In this document: one piece after another, positions 24,529-33,080 of the stretch
Numbering within the stretch: the first letter of the stretch is position 1
Layout: each line of letters starts with the position of its first letter
Made by a program: the position numbers and the translations under genes
The notes under the pieces: generated by a model
What the model was told of the DNA's origin: nothing
The model's input: only the letters and a program-made list of their open reading frames with translations
Database searches by the model: none
Origin: Streptomyces formicae
GTDB lineage: Bacteria; Actinomycetota; Actinomycetes; Streptomycetales; Streptomycetaceae
Direction of reading: 5' to 3'
Assembly (NCBI RefSeq): GCF_002556545.1
Contig: NZ_CP022685.1
Location: 4,318,001 to 4,382,000 of the forward strand
Length of the DNA stretch: 64,000 bases

Positions 24529-26604
24529 GTGCACGCGCACGCCCAGACCGAGCCCGAGTCCGTCGGCTCTCTTGACCCCCTCGCCCGCGAACGCGGGCAC
24601 CTCGCCGCCTCCCGGGCCGCCCTGCGTGCCATGCGCGAGGACGCCGAGGCCCTCGACATCCGTGACGTCACCGCGAACTGGGTGAACGCCGCCGTCCTGG
24701 AACGGCAACTCGACGAGCGGATCAAGTCCCTCGCCGACCTCGCCCACACGCCCCTGTTCTTCGGGCGGCTCGACTACCTGCACGCGCCGGGCGCCGAGCA
24801 GGCCGAGGGCGCGGAGGGCGAGGAGTTCTACATCGGGCGGCGGCATGTGCACGACGCCGACGGCGATCCCATGGTCATCGACTGGCGCGCGCCGGTCTCG
24901 CAGCCGTTCTACCGGGCCTCCAAGAAGGACCCGATGGACATCGCGCTGCGCCGCCGCTTCGGCTACACGGGCGGCGACCTGACCGCGTACGAGGACGAGC
25001 ACCTCAGCGACGCGACCGAGGACGAGCGCACCAGCAAGCTGCTCCAGCAGGAGATCGAGCGGCCGCGCGTGGGCCCGATGCGGGACATCGTCGCCACCAT
25101 CCAGCCCGAGCAGGACGAGATCGTCCGCAGCGGGCTCGGCGGCAGCGTGTGCGTGCAGGGCGGTCCGGGGACCGGCAAGACGGCCGTCGGTCTGCACCGG
25201 GTCGCCTATCTCCTGTACGCGCACCGGGAGCGGCTCGCCAGGACCGGCACGCTGGTCATCGGGCCCAACGACTCCTTCCTGCACTACATCGAGCAAGTCC
25301 TGCCCGCGCTCGGCGAGTTGGAGGTCAGGCAGGCCACCGTCGACAGCCTGGTCGCGCATGTGGAGGTGCGCGGCACGGACGAGGCGCCCGCCGCGCTCGT
25401 CAAGGGTGACGCCCGCATGGCCGAGGTCCTGCGCAGGGCCGTCCGCTCGCACGTCACGCTGCCGACCGAGCCGCTGATGGTCGTGCGCGGCTCGCGCAGA
25501 TGGCGGATTCCGGCGTACGAACTGGAGGAGATCGTCAGCGAGTTGCTCGCCCGCGACATCCGCTACGGGGCGGCACGTGACGCACTTCCGCAGCGCATCG
25601 CGCACGCCGTCCTGGTCCGCATGGAGCAGTCGGGCGAGGCGCCCGACGACCGCGTACAGGACGCGGTGGCCCGCAACGCCGCCGTGAAGGCGACGGTCAA
25701 GGCCGTCTGGCCGCCGGTCGATCCCGCGAAGCTGGTGCTCCGGCTGCTCTCCGACGCGGAGTTCCTCGCCGAGCACGCCGAGGGCGTGCTGAGCGAGGAG
25801 GAGCAGCGGGCCGTGCTGTGGGCGAAGCCCGCGCGGAGCGTGAAGAGCGCCAAGTGGTCTTCCGCCGATGCCGTGTTGATCGACGAGGCGACGGATCTCG
25901 TCGCGCGCACGCACTCGCTCGGGCATGTGGTGCTCGACGAGGCGCAGGACCTCTCCCCCATGCAGTACCGCGCGGTGGGGCGGCGCTGCACGACGGGTTC
26001 GGCGACGGTTCTCGGCGACCTCGCGCAGGGCACCACGCCCTGGGCCACGCGGAGTTGGGACGAGGCGCTCGGGCATCTCGGCAAGGGGGACGCCGTGGTG
26101 GAGGAGCTGACGGCCGGTTTCCGCGTGCCGCGCGAGGTCATCGCGTACGCGTCCCTGCTGCTGCCCGACATCGCGCCGGGCCTCGCCGAGGTGAACTCCG
26201 TGCGTGAGTCGCCGGGTTCGCTGGCGGTGCGGCGGGTCGGTGCGGGCGAGCTCGACGCGGCCTGCGTTGCCGCGTGCGTGGATTCGCTGCGGCAGGAGGG
26301 GTCCATCGGGCTCATCGCCGCCGATGCCCGCATCCCGGCGCTTGCCGCTGCGCTGGCTTCGGCGGGGATCACGTACCTCTCGCCCGGCGAGGAGACGACG
26401 CCCGACACTCGACTGACGCTGGTGCCCGCGTCGCTCGCGAAGGGCCTCGAGTACGACTATGTCGTGCTCGACGAGCCTTCGGCGGTGGTTGCCGGGGAGC
26501 CCGACGCGCGCACGGGGCTGCGCCGTTTGTACGTGGCGCTGACCCGTGCGGTGTCGGGGCTCGTCGTCGTCCACGCGGCCGACTTGCCTGAGCAGTTGGC
26601 CTGA
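24529..26604 (+). CDS. HelD-like UvrD-family ATPase (RNA polymerase-associated)
   Basis: A superfamily 1 ATPase of 691 residues. Motifs: an N-terminal charged coiled-coil-like region (about 1-60), Walker A GGPGTGKTAVGLHR (about residue 210), motif II HVVLDEAQDLSPMQY, motif V-like PASLAKGLEYDYVVLDEP and motif VI RRLYVALTRAVSGL. The split layout with a large insertion between motifs I and II matches HelD/HelR, which remove RNA polymerase from stalled complexes, in some cases with rifamycin tolerance. I saw no obvious rifamycin-associated inverted repeat upstream. GTG 24529 has GGAGG at good spacing. UvrD-type DNA helicase is the alternative. Confidence 0.83.
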   Translation: MHAHAQTEPESVGSLDPLARERGHLAASRAALRAMREDAEALDIRDVTANWVNAAVLERQLDERIKSLADLAHTPLFFGRLDYLHAPGAEQAEGAEGEEFYIGRRHVHDADGDPMVIDWRAPVSQPFYRASKKDPMDIALRRRFGYTGGDLTAYEDEHLSDATEDERTSKLLQQEIERPRVGPMRDIVATIQPEQDEIVRSGLGGSVCVQGGPGTGKTAVGLHRVAYLLYAHRERLARTGTLVIGPNDSFLHYIEQVLPALGELEVRQATVDSLVAHVEVRGTDEAPAALVKGDARMAEVLRRAVRSHVTLPTEPLMVVRGSRRWRIPAYELEEIVSELLARDIRYGAARDALPQRIAHAVLVRMEQSGEAPDDRVQDAVARNAAVKATVKAVWPPVDPAKLVLRLLSDAEFLAEHAEGVLSEEEQRAVLWAKPARSVKSAKWSSADAVLIDEATDLVARTHSLGHVVLDEAQDLSPMQYRAVGRRCTTGSATVLGDLAQGTTPWATRSWDEALGHLGKGDAVVEELTAGFRVPREVIAYASLLLPDIAPGLAEVNSVRESPGSLAVRRVGAGELDAACVAACVDSLRQEGSIGLIAADARIPALAAALASAGITYLSPGEETTPDTRLTLVPASLAKGLEYDYVVLDEPSAVVAGEPDARTGLRRLYVALTRAVSGLVVVHAADLPEQLA

Positions 26605-26644
26605 GGCGGGGGTGGCGTCGGGCGCGGGTCCGTCGTGGCTGGTC

Positions 26645-26674
26645 GCGCAGTTCCCCGCGCCCCTGACGGGGCGC
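26645..26674. repeat. Copy of dispersed 20-bp intergenic repeat, with hairpin
   Basis: GCGCAGTTCCCCGCGCCCCT occupies 26645-26664. Its end forms a 7-bp stem, GCGCCCC-TGAC-GGGGCGC (26657-26674), between two convergent genes, so it may serve as a bidirectional terminator. Identical 20-mers lie at 35011-35030 and, inverted, at 51888-51907. Confidence 0.85.
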
Positions 26675-26678
26675 CCCC

Positions 26679-27197
26679 CTACGAAGCGCTGTCCGCGTCG
26701 GTGGAGGGCAGGAGGGTCACCAGGAGCACCACCCCCGTCAGCGTCACCACCCTCGTCGCCGCGTCGAGGCCGTTCCAGTTCTTCGACTGCCACATGGCGA
26801 ACCACTCTCCGCCGACGCCGATGAATCCCGCTCCGAAGAGAAACAGGAGCATCAACAGGCCCGCCGTGCCGGCGAGTCGGGCCGTGCGTACGGGGCGGCG
26901 GCCGCGCAGTACCCCGGCCCAGAGCACCGTCGCCGCGATGAGTATCAGCGCGGCGACGGTCTCCCAGACGATGATCGCCACGTACGCGGCGTCCTGCACC
27001 GCGGTGGAATCGATCGCGCGCCACATCAGGTCGTCGTCCTTGAACGTGGTGTCCATCGCCAGGACATGGCGTACGAACTGCTGGTTCGTGCCGAAGTCCG
27101 TGATGTTGCCGAACGCCACGAGGGCGATGTAGAGCGCGACGGTCCCGGTGAGCACCGTCGCCGCGACGGGCAGCGCCCGGTCCTTCGGTGTGGGCAT
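26679..27197 (-). CDS. DUF2165 family membrane protein
   Basis: A small integral membrane protein of 172 residues with four hydrophobic segments: PVAATVLTGTVALYIALVAF, AAYVAIIVWETVAALILIAA, GTAGLLMLLFLFGAGFIGVG and VVTLTGVVLLVTLLP. A periplasmic-side loop contains NITDFGTNQQFVRHVLAMD and GEWFAMWQSKNWNG, both of which I associate with DUF2165. The ATG has GGGAGGGG at good spacing. The function is unknown. It converges with the HelD-like gene. Confidence 0.85.
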   Translation of the reverse strand: MPTPKDRALPVAATVLTGTVALYIALVAFGNITDFGTNQQFVRHVLAMDTTFKDDDLMWRAIDSTAVQDAAYVAIIVWETVAALILIAATVLWAGVLRGRRPVRTARLAGTAGLLMLLFLFGAGFIGVGGEWFAMWQSKNWNGLDAATRVVTLTGVVLLVTLLPSTDADSAS

Positions 27198-27237
27198 GGA
27201 GTCCCCTCCCTGATCATGACAGTTGCACTGTGCACCG

Positions 27238-27262
27238 TATAAGGGGCGCGGGGCACTGCGTG
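27238..27262 (-). repeat. Degenerate copy of the 20-bp dispersed repeat
   Basis: AAGGGGCGCGGGGCACTGCG matches the inverted 20-mer found elsewhere in the window with one substitution (GAACTGCG to GCACTGCG). It lies in the short gap between the DUF2165 start and the cutC stop. Confidence 0.7.
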
Positions 27263-27284
27263 ATCAGCCGGGGACAGCCCTCGG

Positions 27285-27974
27285 TCAGCCGTCGACCGCC
27301 GCCCGCCACGTGGCGACCGCCGCCGCGGAGACGGGAGCGTCCCACCCGTCGGGCCTCGCAGCCCCACCGATGTGGAACGCGTCGACGCCCGCCGCCTTGA
27401 GCTCGGGCAGGTGGTCGAGCCGCAGCCCGCCGCCGATCAGGAGCTGCGGCTCGTACCCCGGCTCCCCGCGCCGCGCCGCCTCGGCGAGCAGCGTAGGAAG
27501 GCCGTCGTCGACCCCGCCCGCGGCGCCCGCCGTGAGGTAGGTGTCGAGGCCGGGCAGGTCCGCGAGCTGCTTGCGCAGGGCGTCGCGGTCGGCGGCCCTG
27601 TCGATCGCCCGGTGGAAGGTCCAGCGGCAGCCGTCGAGCGCGTCGACCAGGGTCTCGACGGCCGCGAGGTCCGCGCCGCCCGCCTCGTCGAGGAAGCCGA
27701 GCACGAACTCGTCGGCGCCCTCGCTCCTGAGCTCGCCCGCCCGGCGTACGAGCGCGTCGACGTCTCCGGCGGCGAACCCGTCGGCGAGGCGCAGCATGAC
27801 GCGCAGCGAGATGTCCACACGGGCGCGGATCTCGGCGAAGGTCTCGCGCGACGGCGTGAGGCCGTCGGCGGCCATGTCGGTCACCAGCTCGAGGCGGTCC
27901 GCACCCCCGGCCTGGGCGGCGACGGCGTCCTCGGCACCGAGGGCGATCACCTCCAGGACTGCACGCTTGCTCAT
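27285..27974 (-). CDS. cutC: CutC family protein (copper homeostasis-type TIM barrel)
   Basis: A cytoplasmic TIM-barrel protein of 229 residues starting MSKRAVLEVIALG, with AGAAGGAAGAG just upstream. Family landmarks are GADRLELVTDMAADGLTPS, RVMLRLADGF, ADEFVLGFLDEAGG, CRWTFHRAIDRAADR and the C-terminal LLIGGGLRLDHLP. CutC was first linked to copper tolerance, but a direct copper function is disputed. Its bacterial neighbours often suggest sugar metabolism. Here it sits beside copA, yet its upstream region carries a DasR-like operator rather than a CsoR box. Confidence 0.93.
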   Translation of the reverse strand: MSKRAVLEVIALGAEDAVAAQAGGADRLELVTDMAADGLTPSRETFAEIRARVDISLRVMLRLADGFAAGDVDALVRRAGELRSEGADEFVLGFLDEAGGADLAAVETLVDALDGCRWTFHRAIDRAADRDALRKQLADLPGLDTYLTAGAAGGVDDGLPTLLAEAARRGEPGYEPQLLIGGGLRLDHLPELKAAGVDAFHIGGAARPDGWDAPVSAAAVATWRAAVDG

Positions 27975-28009
27975 GGCTGTCTCTTCCTTCTGATCGCGAT
28001 CCCAGTCAC

Positions 28010-28025
28010 ATAGGTCTAGTCCAAT
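28010..28025 (-). promoter_or_regulatory. Candidate dre site (DasR operator) upstream of cutC
   Basis: ATAGGTCTAGTCCAAT matches the DasR responsive-element consensus ACTGGTCTAGACCACT at 12 of 16 positions, including the GGTCTAG core and CCA. It lies about 36 bp upstream of the cutC start. DasR (GntR/HutC family) represses aminosugar genes and is released by glucosamine-6-phosphate. Confidence 0.55.
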
Positions 28026-28044
28026 TAACAGCCTACGCGCAGAA

Positions 28045-28080
28045 CACCCCGGCGCGAGCCGAGTCGCTCGCACCGGGGTG
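28045..28080 (-). terminator. Hairpin downstream of copA
   Basis: An 8-bp stem CACCCCGG (28045-28052) with CCGGGGTG (28073-28080) encloses a second 5-bp stem, CGAGC/GCTCG. It lies 27 bp beyond the copA stop and just before the cutC promoter region. A long T tract is lacking. Confidence 0.65.
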
Positions 28081-28106
28081 CAGGAAGGCATCATCGTAGG
28101 GGTGGA

Positions 28107-30389
28107 TCAGGACAGCGGCTGGAAGCCCCGCAGGCGCAGGCTGTTGCCGACCACGAAGACCGAGGAGAACGCCATCGCCGCGCCCGCGATCATCGGATTG
28201 AGCAGCCCGGAGGCAGCCAGCGGCAGCGCGCCGACGTTGTAGGCGAAGGCCCAGAACAGGTTCGACTTGATCGTGCCGAGCGTGCGGCGCGAGAGCCTGA
28301 TCGCGTCGGCAGCCGCCCGCAGGTCGCCCCTGACGAGGGTCAGGTCGCCCGCCTCGATCGCGGCGTCCGTGCCCGTGCCCATCGCGAGGCCCAGGTCGGC
28401 CTGGGCGAGCGCCGCCGCGTCGTTCACGCCGTCGCCGACCATGGCGACGCTGCGCCCCTCCGCCTGCAGCCGCTTGACCACGTCGACCTTGTCCTGCGGC
28501 ATGACCTCGGCGATCACGTGCTCGGCGTCGATGCCGACCTCGGCGGCGACCGACACCGCGACGGCCTTGTTGTCGCCGGTCAGCAGGATCGGGGTGAGGC
28601 CGAGCGCCCGCAGCCGCTCGATCGCCTCGGCGCTGGTGTCCTTCACCGCGTCGGCGACCTCGAGGACCGCACGCGCCTCGCCGTCCCAGGCGACCGCGAT
28701 GGCCGTACGCCCGGCCGCCTCGGCCTCCGCCTTGGCGCGCTCCAGGTCGGCGGGGAGCGTGATCGCCCACTCGTCGAGCAGCTGGGTGCGCCCGACCAGG
28801 ACCGCGTGCCCTTCGACGACGCCCTGGACGCCCAGGCCCGCGATGTTCGCGAAGTCCTCGGGGACGGGCAGGGTGCCGACCTCGGCGGCCGCTCCGGTGG
28901 CGACGGCGCGGGCGATGGGGTGCTCCGAGGAGTGCTCCAACGCCCCTGCCAGGCGCAGGACTTCGGTGGTGCTGTTGCCGGGGGCGGTGTGGGTGGCGAG
29001 CAGGGTCATCTTGCCGGTGGTGACGGTGCCGGTCTTGTCGAGGACGATCGTGTCGACCTTGCGGGTGGTCTCCAGGACCTCCGGGCCCTTGATCAGGATG
29101 CCGAGCTGGGCGCCGCGTCCTGTGCCGACCATGAGGGCGGTCGGCGTGGCGAGGCCCAGGGCGCAGGGGCAGGCGATGATCAGTACGGCGACGGCCGCGG
29201 TGAAGGCGGCGGTCAGCCCCGAGCCGTTGCCGAGCCAGAAGCCGAGGGTGGCGAGCGCGAGGCCGATGACGACCGGCACGAACACCGCGGAGATCTTGTC
29301 GGCGAGGCGCTGGGCGGCGGCCTTGCCGTTCTGCGCGTCCTCGACGAGCTTGGCCATGCGGGCGAGCTGGGTGTCGGCGCCGACGCGACCGGCCTCGACG
29401 ACCAGGCGGCCCCCGACGTTGAGGGTGGCGCCGGTGACGGCGTCACCGGCGGCGACCTCCACCGGCACGGACTCGCCGGTGAGCATGGAGGCGTCCACGG
29501 CGGACTGGCCCTCGACGACCTTGCCGTCGGTGGCGATCTTCTCGCCGGGCCTGACCAGGAAGCGGTCCCCGACCGTCAACTCACCGACGGGGACGGTCTC
29601 TTCGCGCCCGCCCTCGCGCAGCACGGTGACGTCCTTGGCGCCGAGCTGGAGCAGCGCCTTGAGGGCGGCCCCCGCCTTCCTCTTGGAGCGGGCCTCGAAG
29701 TACCGCCCGGCGAGGATGAACGCGGTGACGCCGGCCGCGGCTTCGAGGTAGATGTTCCCCGCGCCGTCGCTGCGCGCGATGGTCAGCTCGAAGGGGTGCG
29801 TCATGCCGGGCGTGCCCGCCGTGCCGAAGAAGAGCGCCCACAGCGACCAGAGGAAGGCCGCGGAGGTGCCGACCGAGATCAGCGTGTCCATGGTGGCGGC
29901 GCCGTGCCGGGCGTTGGTGAAGGCCGCCTTGTGGAAGGGCCAGGCGGCGTAGGTGACGACGGGCGCGGCGAGGGTCAGCGAGAGCCACTGCCAGTACTCG
30001 AACTGGAGGGCGGGGACCATCGCCATCGCGATCACGGGCACGGAGAGGAGGACCGCGGTGATCAGCCGCTCGCGCAGCGGCCGCAGCTCGTCGTCGGCCG
30101 CACGCTCCGCCGCGCCGTCCGCGTCGCCGTCACCTCCTTCGCGTACGGGGGTGGGCTCCTGCGCGGTGTATCCGGTGGCCTCGACCGTCGAGATCAGGTC
30201 CCGCACGGAGACGTCCGCGCCGCGGTAGGTGACCTTGGCCTTCTCGGTGGCGTAGTTGACGGTCGCCTCGACGCCGTCCATCCGGTTGAGCTTCTTCTCG
30301 ATGCGTGCGGCGCAGGAAGCGCAGGTCATGCCACCGATGGCGAGTTCTACCTCGGCCGCCTCGATGGGGCTTGGGGTGGTGGTGGACAT
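28107..30389 (-). CDS. copA: Copper-exporting P1B-type ATPase
   Basis: A membrane pump of 760 residues that moves Cu(I) out of the cytoplasm using ATP. One N-terminal heavy-metal-associated domain carries [15 protein letters not shown] (metal-binding CxxC at 23-26). About eight membrane spans follow, with the CPC metal-transfer motif in [13 protein letters not shown]. The actuator TGES is in [12 protein letters not shown], and the phosphorylation loop is [11 protein letters not shown]. The ATP-binding HP motif appears in [11 protein letters not shown], and the hinge is [16 protein letters not shown] precedes the ATG. Three palindromic CsoR-type boxes lie in the divergent promoter region, which predicts copper-inducible expression. 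No copZ or csoR gene is in the window. Confidence 0.97.
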   Translation of the reverse strand: MSTTTPSPIEAAEVELAIGGMTCASCAARIEKKLNRMDGVEATVNYATEKAKVTYRGADVSVRDLISTVEATGYTAQEPTPVREGGDGDADGAAERAADDELRPLRERLITAVLLSVPVIAMAMVPALQFEYWQWLSLTLAAPVVTYAAWPFHKAAFTNARHGAATMDTLISVGTSAAFLWSLWALFFGTAGTPGMTHPFELTIARSDGAGNIYLEAAAGVTAFILAGRYFEARSKRKAGAALKALLQLGAKDVTVLREGGREETVPVGELTVGDRFLVRPGEKIATDGKVVEGQSAVDASMLTGESVPVEVAAGDAVTGATLNVGGRLVVEAGRVGADTQLARMAKLVEDAQNGKAAAQRLADKISAVFVPVVIGLALATLGFWLGNGSGLTAAFTAAVAVLIIACPCALGLATPTALMVGTGRGAQLGILIKGPEVLETTRKVDTIVLDKTGTVTTGKMTLLATHTAPGNSTTEVLRLAGALEHSSEHPIARAVATGAAAEVGTLPVPEDFANIAGLGVQGVVEGHAVLVGRTQLLDEWAITLPADLERAKAEAEAAGRTAIAVAWDGEARAVLEVADAVKDTSAEAIERLRALGLTPILLTGDNKAVAVSVAAEVGIDAEHVIAEVMPQDKVDVVKRLQAEGRSVAMVGDGVNDAAALAQADLGLAMGTGTDAAIEAGDLTLVRGDLRAAADAIRLSRRTLGTIKSNLFWAFAYNVGALPLAASGLLNPMIAGAAMAFSSVFVVGNSLRLRGFQPLS

Positions 30390-30440
30390 GTCTGCTGCTC
30401 CTCGTTGTCAGTGGGCGGGCCCACCGGGGCGGGCGTCTTG

Positions 30441-30540
30441 ATACCCGGGGTGGGTACTGCTGACGAGATCCATGTATACCCCTGGGGGGTACCGAACGCA
30501 AGGGCGCGACCGGACTTGACTTCATACCCCTAGGGGGTAT
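30441..30540. promoter_or_regulatory. Three CsoR-type copper operators between copA and the secreted copper protein
   Basis: Three palindromes share the TACCCC-GGGGTA pattern of actinobacterial CsoR sites: ATACCCGGGGTGGGTAC (30441-30457), ATACCCCTGGGGGGTAC (30476-30492) and the near-perfect ATACCCCTAGGGGGTAT (30524-30540). The first two are nearest copA and the last is 54 bp upstream of the + strand gene. Each divergent promoter thus has at least one box. CsoR-Cu(I) release would induce both genes. Confidence 0.82.
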
Positions 30541-30593
30541 CTTCGAGTGCATCGAGGACATGCACACCGGGGAATGGACACCAGGGAGCCGTC

Positions 30594-31574
30594 ATGAACA
30601 CCGGACTGAGGATCACCGCATTCGCCGCCGCCGTCGCCGCGACCTTCGGCACCGCGTACGGCGTGGGCAAGGCCGTCGACCCGGTCACGGACAAGACACC
30701 GACGGCCCGGCACGGGGAACACGACGGCGGGCGGGAAGCGGGGTCGCACGAGGGGATGCAGGACACGGGAGGGGGCGCCACCCCACCCGGCGGCCTCCAG
30801 GTCTCCGACCGCGGCTACACGCTCGACCTCAAGACCTCGCGGCTCACGGCGGACAGGAAGCAGAAGCTGAGCTTCGCCGTCGTCAAGGACTCCACGGGCA
30901 GGAACGTCACCGCGTACCGGCCGGAGCACGACAAGGAGCTGCACCTCATCGTCGCCTCGAGCGACCTGACGACCTACCGCCACCTGCACCCGGTCCGCGC
31001 AGCCGACGGCACCTGGTCGACCCCGGTCGAGCTGCCCGAGGCGGGCGGCTACCGCGTCTTCGCCGACTTCCGCCCCCAGGGCGCGAAGGAGGGCCTGACG
31101 CTCGGCGCGGACCTCGCGGTGGCGGGCGCGTACGAGCCGAAGGAACTGCCCGCGCACCGCACCACGGCGACGGTGGACGGCTACGACGTCACGCTCAAGG
31201 GCGAGCTGAAGACGGGCGCGGGCGGCGACCTCACGCTGAGCGTGGCGAAGAACGGCAAGCCGGTGACCGACCTCCAGCCCTACCTCGGCGCGTACGGCCA
31301 CCTCGTGGCGCTGCGCTCGGGCGACCTCGCCTACCTGCACGTACACCCGAACGGCGAGCCCGGCGACGGAAAGACGAAGGCGGGCCCCGGCGTCTCGTTC
31401 ATGACGGCGGCGCCGAGCAAGGGCGCGTACCGCCTGTTCCTGGACTTCAAGCACGAGGGCAAGGTCAGGACGGCGGCGTTCACGGTGCACGCGGGCGGCG
31501 CGGGGCAGGACGGGGCCGGGAAGGACGGGGCCGGGAAGGACGGGGCCGGGAAGGACAGCGGCCACCAGCACTGA
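30594..31574 (+). CDS. Secreted copper-responsive protein of unknown function
   Basis: A 326-residue exported protein. A signal-anchor-like segment (ITAFAAAVAATFGTAYGVG) follows a short basic start, with no clear lipobox. A histidine-rich patch (ARHGEHDGGREAGSHEGM) comes next, then two related beta-sandwich-like halves. Each half has an H-x-H signature: TTYRHLHPVRA and AYLHVHPNG. The C-terminus is three GAGKD repeats encoded by 15-bp units (about 31500-31555), then SGHQH. The Met/His content and the CsoR box upstream point to periplasmic/extracellular copper binding, but no enzyme motif is visible. GGGAG precedes the ATG. It is divergent from copA. Confidence 0.75.
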   Translation: MNTGLRITAFAAAVAATFGTAYGVGKAVDPVTDKTPTARHGEHDGGREAGSHEGMQDTGGGATPPGGLQVSDRGYTLDLKTSRLTADRKQKLSFAVVKDSTGRNVTAYRPEHDKELHLIVASSDLTTYRHLHPVRAADGTWSTPVELPEAGGYRVFADFRPQGAKEGLTLGADLAVAGAYEPKELPAHRTTATVDGYDVTLKGELKTGAGGDLTLSVAKNGKPVTDLQPYLGAYGHLVALRSGDLAYLHVHPNGEPGDGKTKAGPGVSFMTAAPSKGAYRLFLDFKHEGKVRTAAFTVHAGGAGQDGAGKDGAGKDGAGKDSGHQH

Positions 31575-31583
31575 CGGGTGGGG

Positions 31584-32234
31584 CTAGCGGGGCGCCACGG
31601 CCGCCAGTTCGTCGACGCTGCCGGACATGACGGCGCGGACGTGCTCGGTCAGATGCTCGACGGGCCAGTCCCACCAGGCGAGTTCGAGCAGCCGCTCGAC
31701 GTCCTCGTCGCTGAACCGGCGACGGATCAGCTTGGCCGGGTTGCCGCCGACGATGCCGTAGTCGGGCACGTCGTCGACGACCACGGCGCCCGAGGCGATG
31801 ACGGCGCCGTGCCCGATGCGTACGCCCGGCATGACGGTCGAGCGGTAGCCGAACCAGACGTCGTTGCCGACGACCGTGTCGCCCCGCCCCGGCAGCCCGC
31901 TGATCAGGTCGAAGTGCTCGCTCCAGGACCCGCCCATGATCGGGAAGGGGAAGGTCGAGGGCCCGTCCATCCGGTGGTTGGCGCCGTTCATGAGGAACCG
32001 CACGCCCTCCCCCAGCGCGCAGTACTTCCCGATGACCAACCGCTCGGGACCGTAGTGGTAGAGCACGTTCCGCGTCTCGAAGGCGGTCGGGTCATCGGGA
32101 TCGTCGTAGTACGAGAAGTCGCCGACGTCGATCAACGGCGAGGTCACGAGCGGCTTGAGCAGCACCACACGGGTCTGGCCCGGCATCGGGTGCAGCACGT
32201 TCGGGTCGGCGGGCACGGCAGCACCGGACGGCAT
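31584..32234 (-). CDS. Vat/CatB-type xenobiotic O-acetyltransferase
   Basis: A hexapeptide-repeat (left-handed beta-helix) acetyltransferase of 216 residues, trimeric in known members, using acetyl-CoA. Signatures are SYYDDPDDPTAFE, KYCALGEGVRFLMNGANHRM with the likely catalytic His, the repeats GDTVVGNDVWFGYRSTVMPGV and GHGAVIASGAVVVDDVPDY, then GGNPAKLIRRRFS. The family includes streptogramin A and chloramphenicol acetyltransferases (VatD, CatB), though many chromosomal members have no proven drug substrate. GAGGAG precedes the ATG. It converges with the copper-responsive gene and follows the DinB-like gene on the same strand. Confidence 0.9.
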   Translation of the reverse strand: MPSGAAVPADPNVLHPMPGQTRVVLLKPLVTSPLIDVGDFSYYDDPDDPTAFETRNVLYHYGPERLVIGKYCALGEGVRFLMNGANHRMDGPSTFPFPIMGGSWSEHFDLISGLPGRGDTVVGNDVWFGYRSTVMPGVRIGHGAVIASGAVVVDDVPDYGIVGGNPAKLIRRRFSDEDVERLLELAWWDWPVEHLTEHVRAVMSGSVDELAAVAPR

Positions 32235-32295
32235 CGCGCAACAGCTCCTCGTGAGGTCTCACCCGTCGGGTCGGACGGCCCCCTCATGATCCACG

Positions 32296-32973
32296 TCAGC
32301 CGAAGAGAATCAACTCCTTTTCGGTGGCGCCAGCGAGCTCGTAGCGCGTGCCCGTGAGCGGCCGTCCCGCGATCAGCCTGATCAGCGTCGGCGCGTCCCC
32401 GAGGTAACGGGCGGGCGGGCGCCTCCCGTCGGCGGCGCCCAGCGTCAGCGGCTCGTCCACGCCGTCGACGTCCGCGTGCAGATGCGGCGCGGACGCGGCG
32501 TGCGCGCCCCTGCTGAACTGTTCGACGAGCGCCAGCGCGTCCACGAGCCCCGCGCCGCCGTACGCGCCCGGCTTCCCCCACGCCTCCCGTACGTCACCGG
32601 CGTGCACCCACTCCCCGAGCGCGACGCCGTCGAGGTGCCCCTTGGCCGCGGCGATGGCGGGCCCCGCCTCCGTCATGCCGCGCTCCAGCTCGTCCACGAC
32701 GCGGGAGTTGGACCAGTCGGCGCGCTCGGCGATGTCGCGCTCGTTGGACTCGGGCGAGTACACGCCCTCCTCGAAGCGCCCCTCGACCACCCGCATCAGC
32801 GCGGAGCTGCAGTGCGCGAGCACGTGCCGCACGGTCCAGCCGGGACAACAGGTGCGCACCGCGTAGGCGTCGTCGGACGCGGCCCTCAACAGCGGTATGA
32901 GGAGGTCGCGTTCGGTCCGCAGGAGCCGTCCGGCACGCTCGGATTCGTAGTTCGCGTCAGTGGTGGCATTCAT
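32296..32973 (-). CDS. Mycothiol-dependent maleylpyruvate isomerase-like (DinB/MDMPI) protein
   Basis: A 225-residue four-helix-bundle protein. The N-terminal part carries RTERDLLIPLLRAASDD, CCPGWTVRHVLAHCSSALM (with the W-x-V-x-x-x-x-x-H metal-ligand pattern) and HLDGVALGEWVHAGDVREAW with a second metal-binding His. The C-terminal ~60 residues form the smaller alpha/beta lobe typical of these proteins. Members are metal-dependent and often use mycothiol, but most substrates are unknown. Start ATG 32973 is preferred over an upstream codon because it begins just before the helix. It is divergent from the HD-domain gene. Confidence 0.82.
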   Translation of the reverse strand: MNATTDANYESERAGRLLRTERDLLIPLLRAASDDAYAVRTCCPGWTVRHVLAHCSSALMRVVEGRFEEGVYSPESNERDIAERADWSNSRVVDELERGMTEAGPAIAAAKGHLDGVALGEWVHAGDVREAWGKPGAYGGAGLVDALALVEQFSRGAHAASAPHLHADVDGVDEPLTLGAADGRRPPARYLGDAPTLIRLIAGRPLTGTRYELAGATEKELILFG

Positions 32974-33041
32974 GGTCGCAGCCAATCGCGCGGGACCGCT
33001 CCCTGGCAACGGGCACCCGGGAGAACGCGGCCGACCACCGC

Positions 33042-33059
33042 GTACCCCCCTAGGGGTAC
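33042..33059. promoter_or_regulatory. CsoR-like palindrome upstream of the HD-domain gene
   Basis: GTACCCCCCTAGGGGTAC is a palindrome of the same TACCCC-GGGGTA class as the copA boxes. It is centred about 30 bp upstream of the HD-domain start and about 80 bp upstream of the divergent DinB-like gene. It suggests copper (or another CsoR/RcnR-type) control of one of these. Confidence 0.55.
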
Positions 33060-33080
33060 ATCGATGACTAGGGTTCCCCC

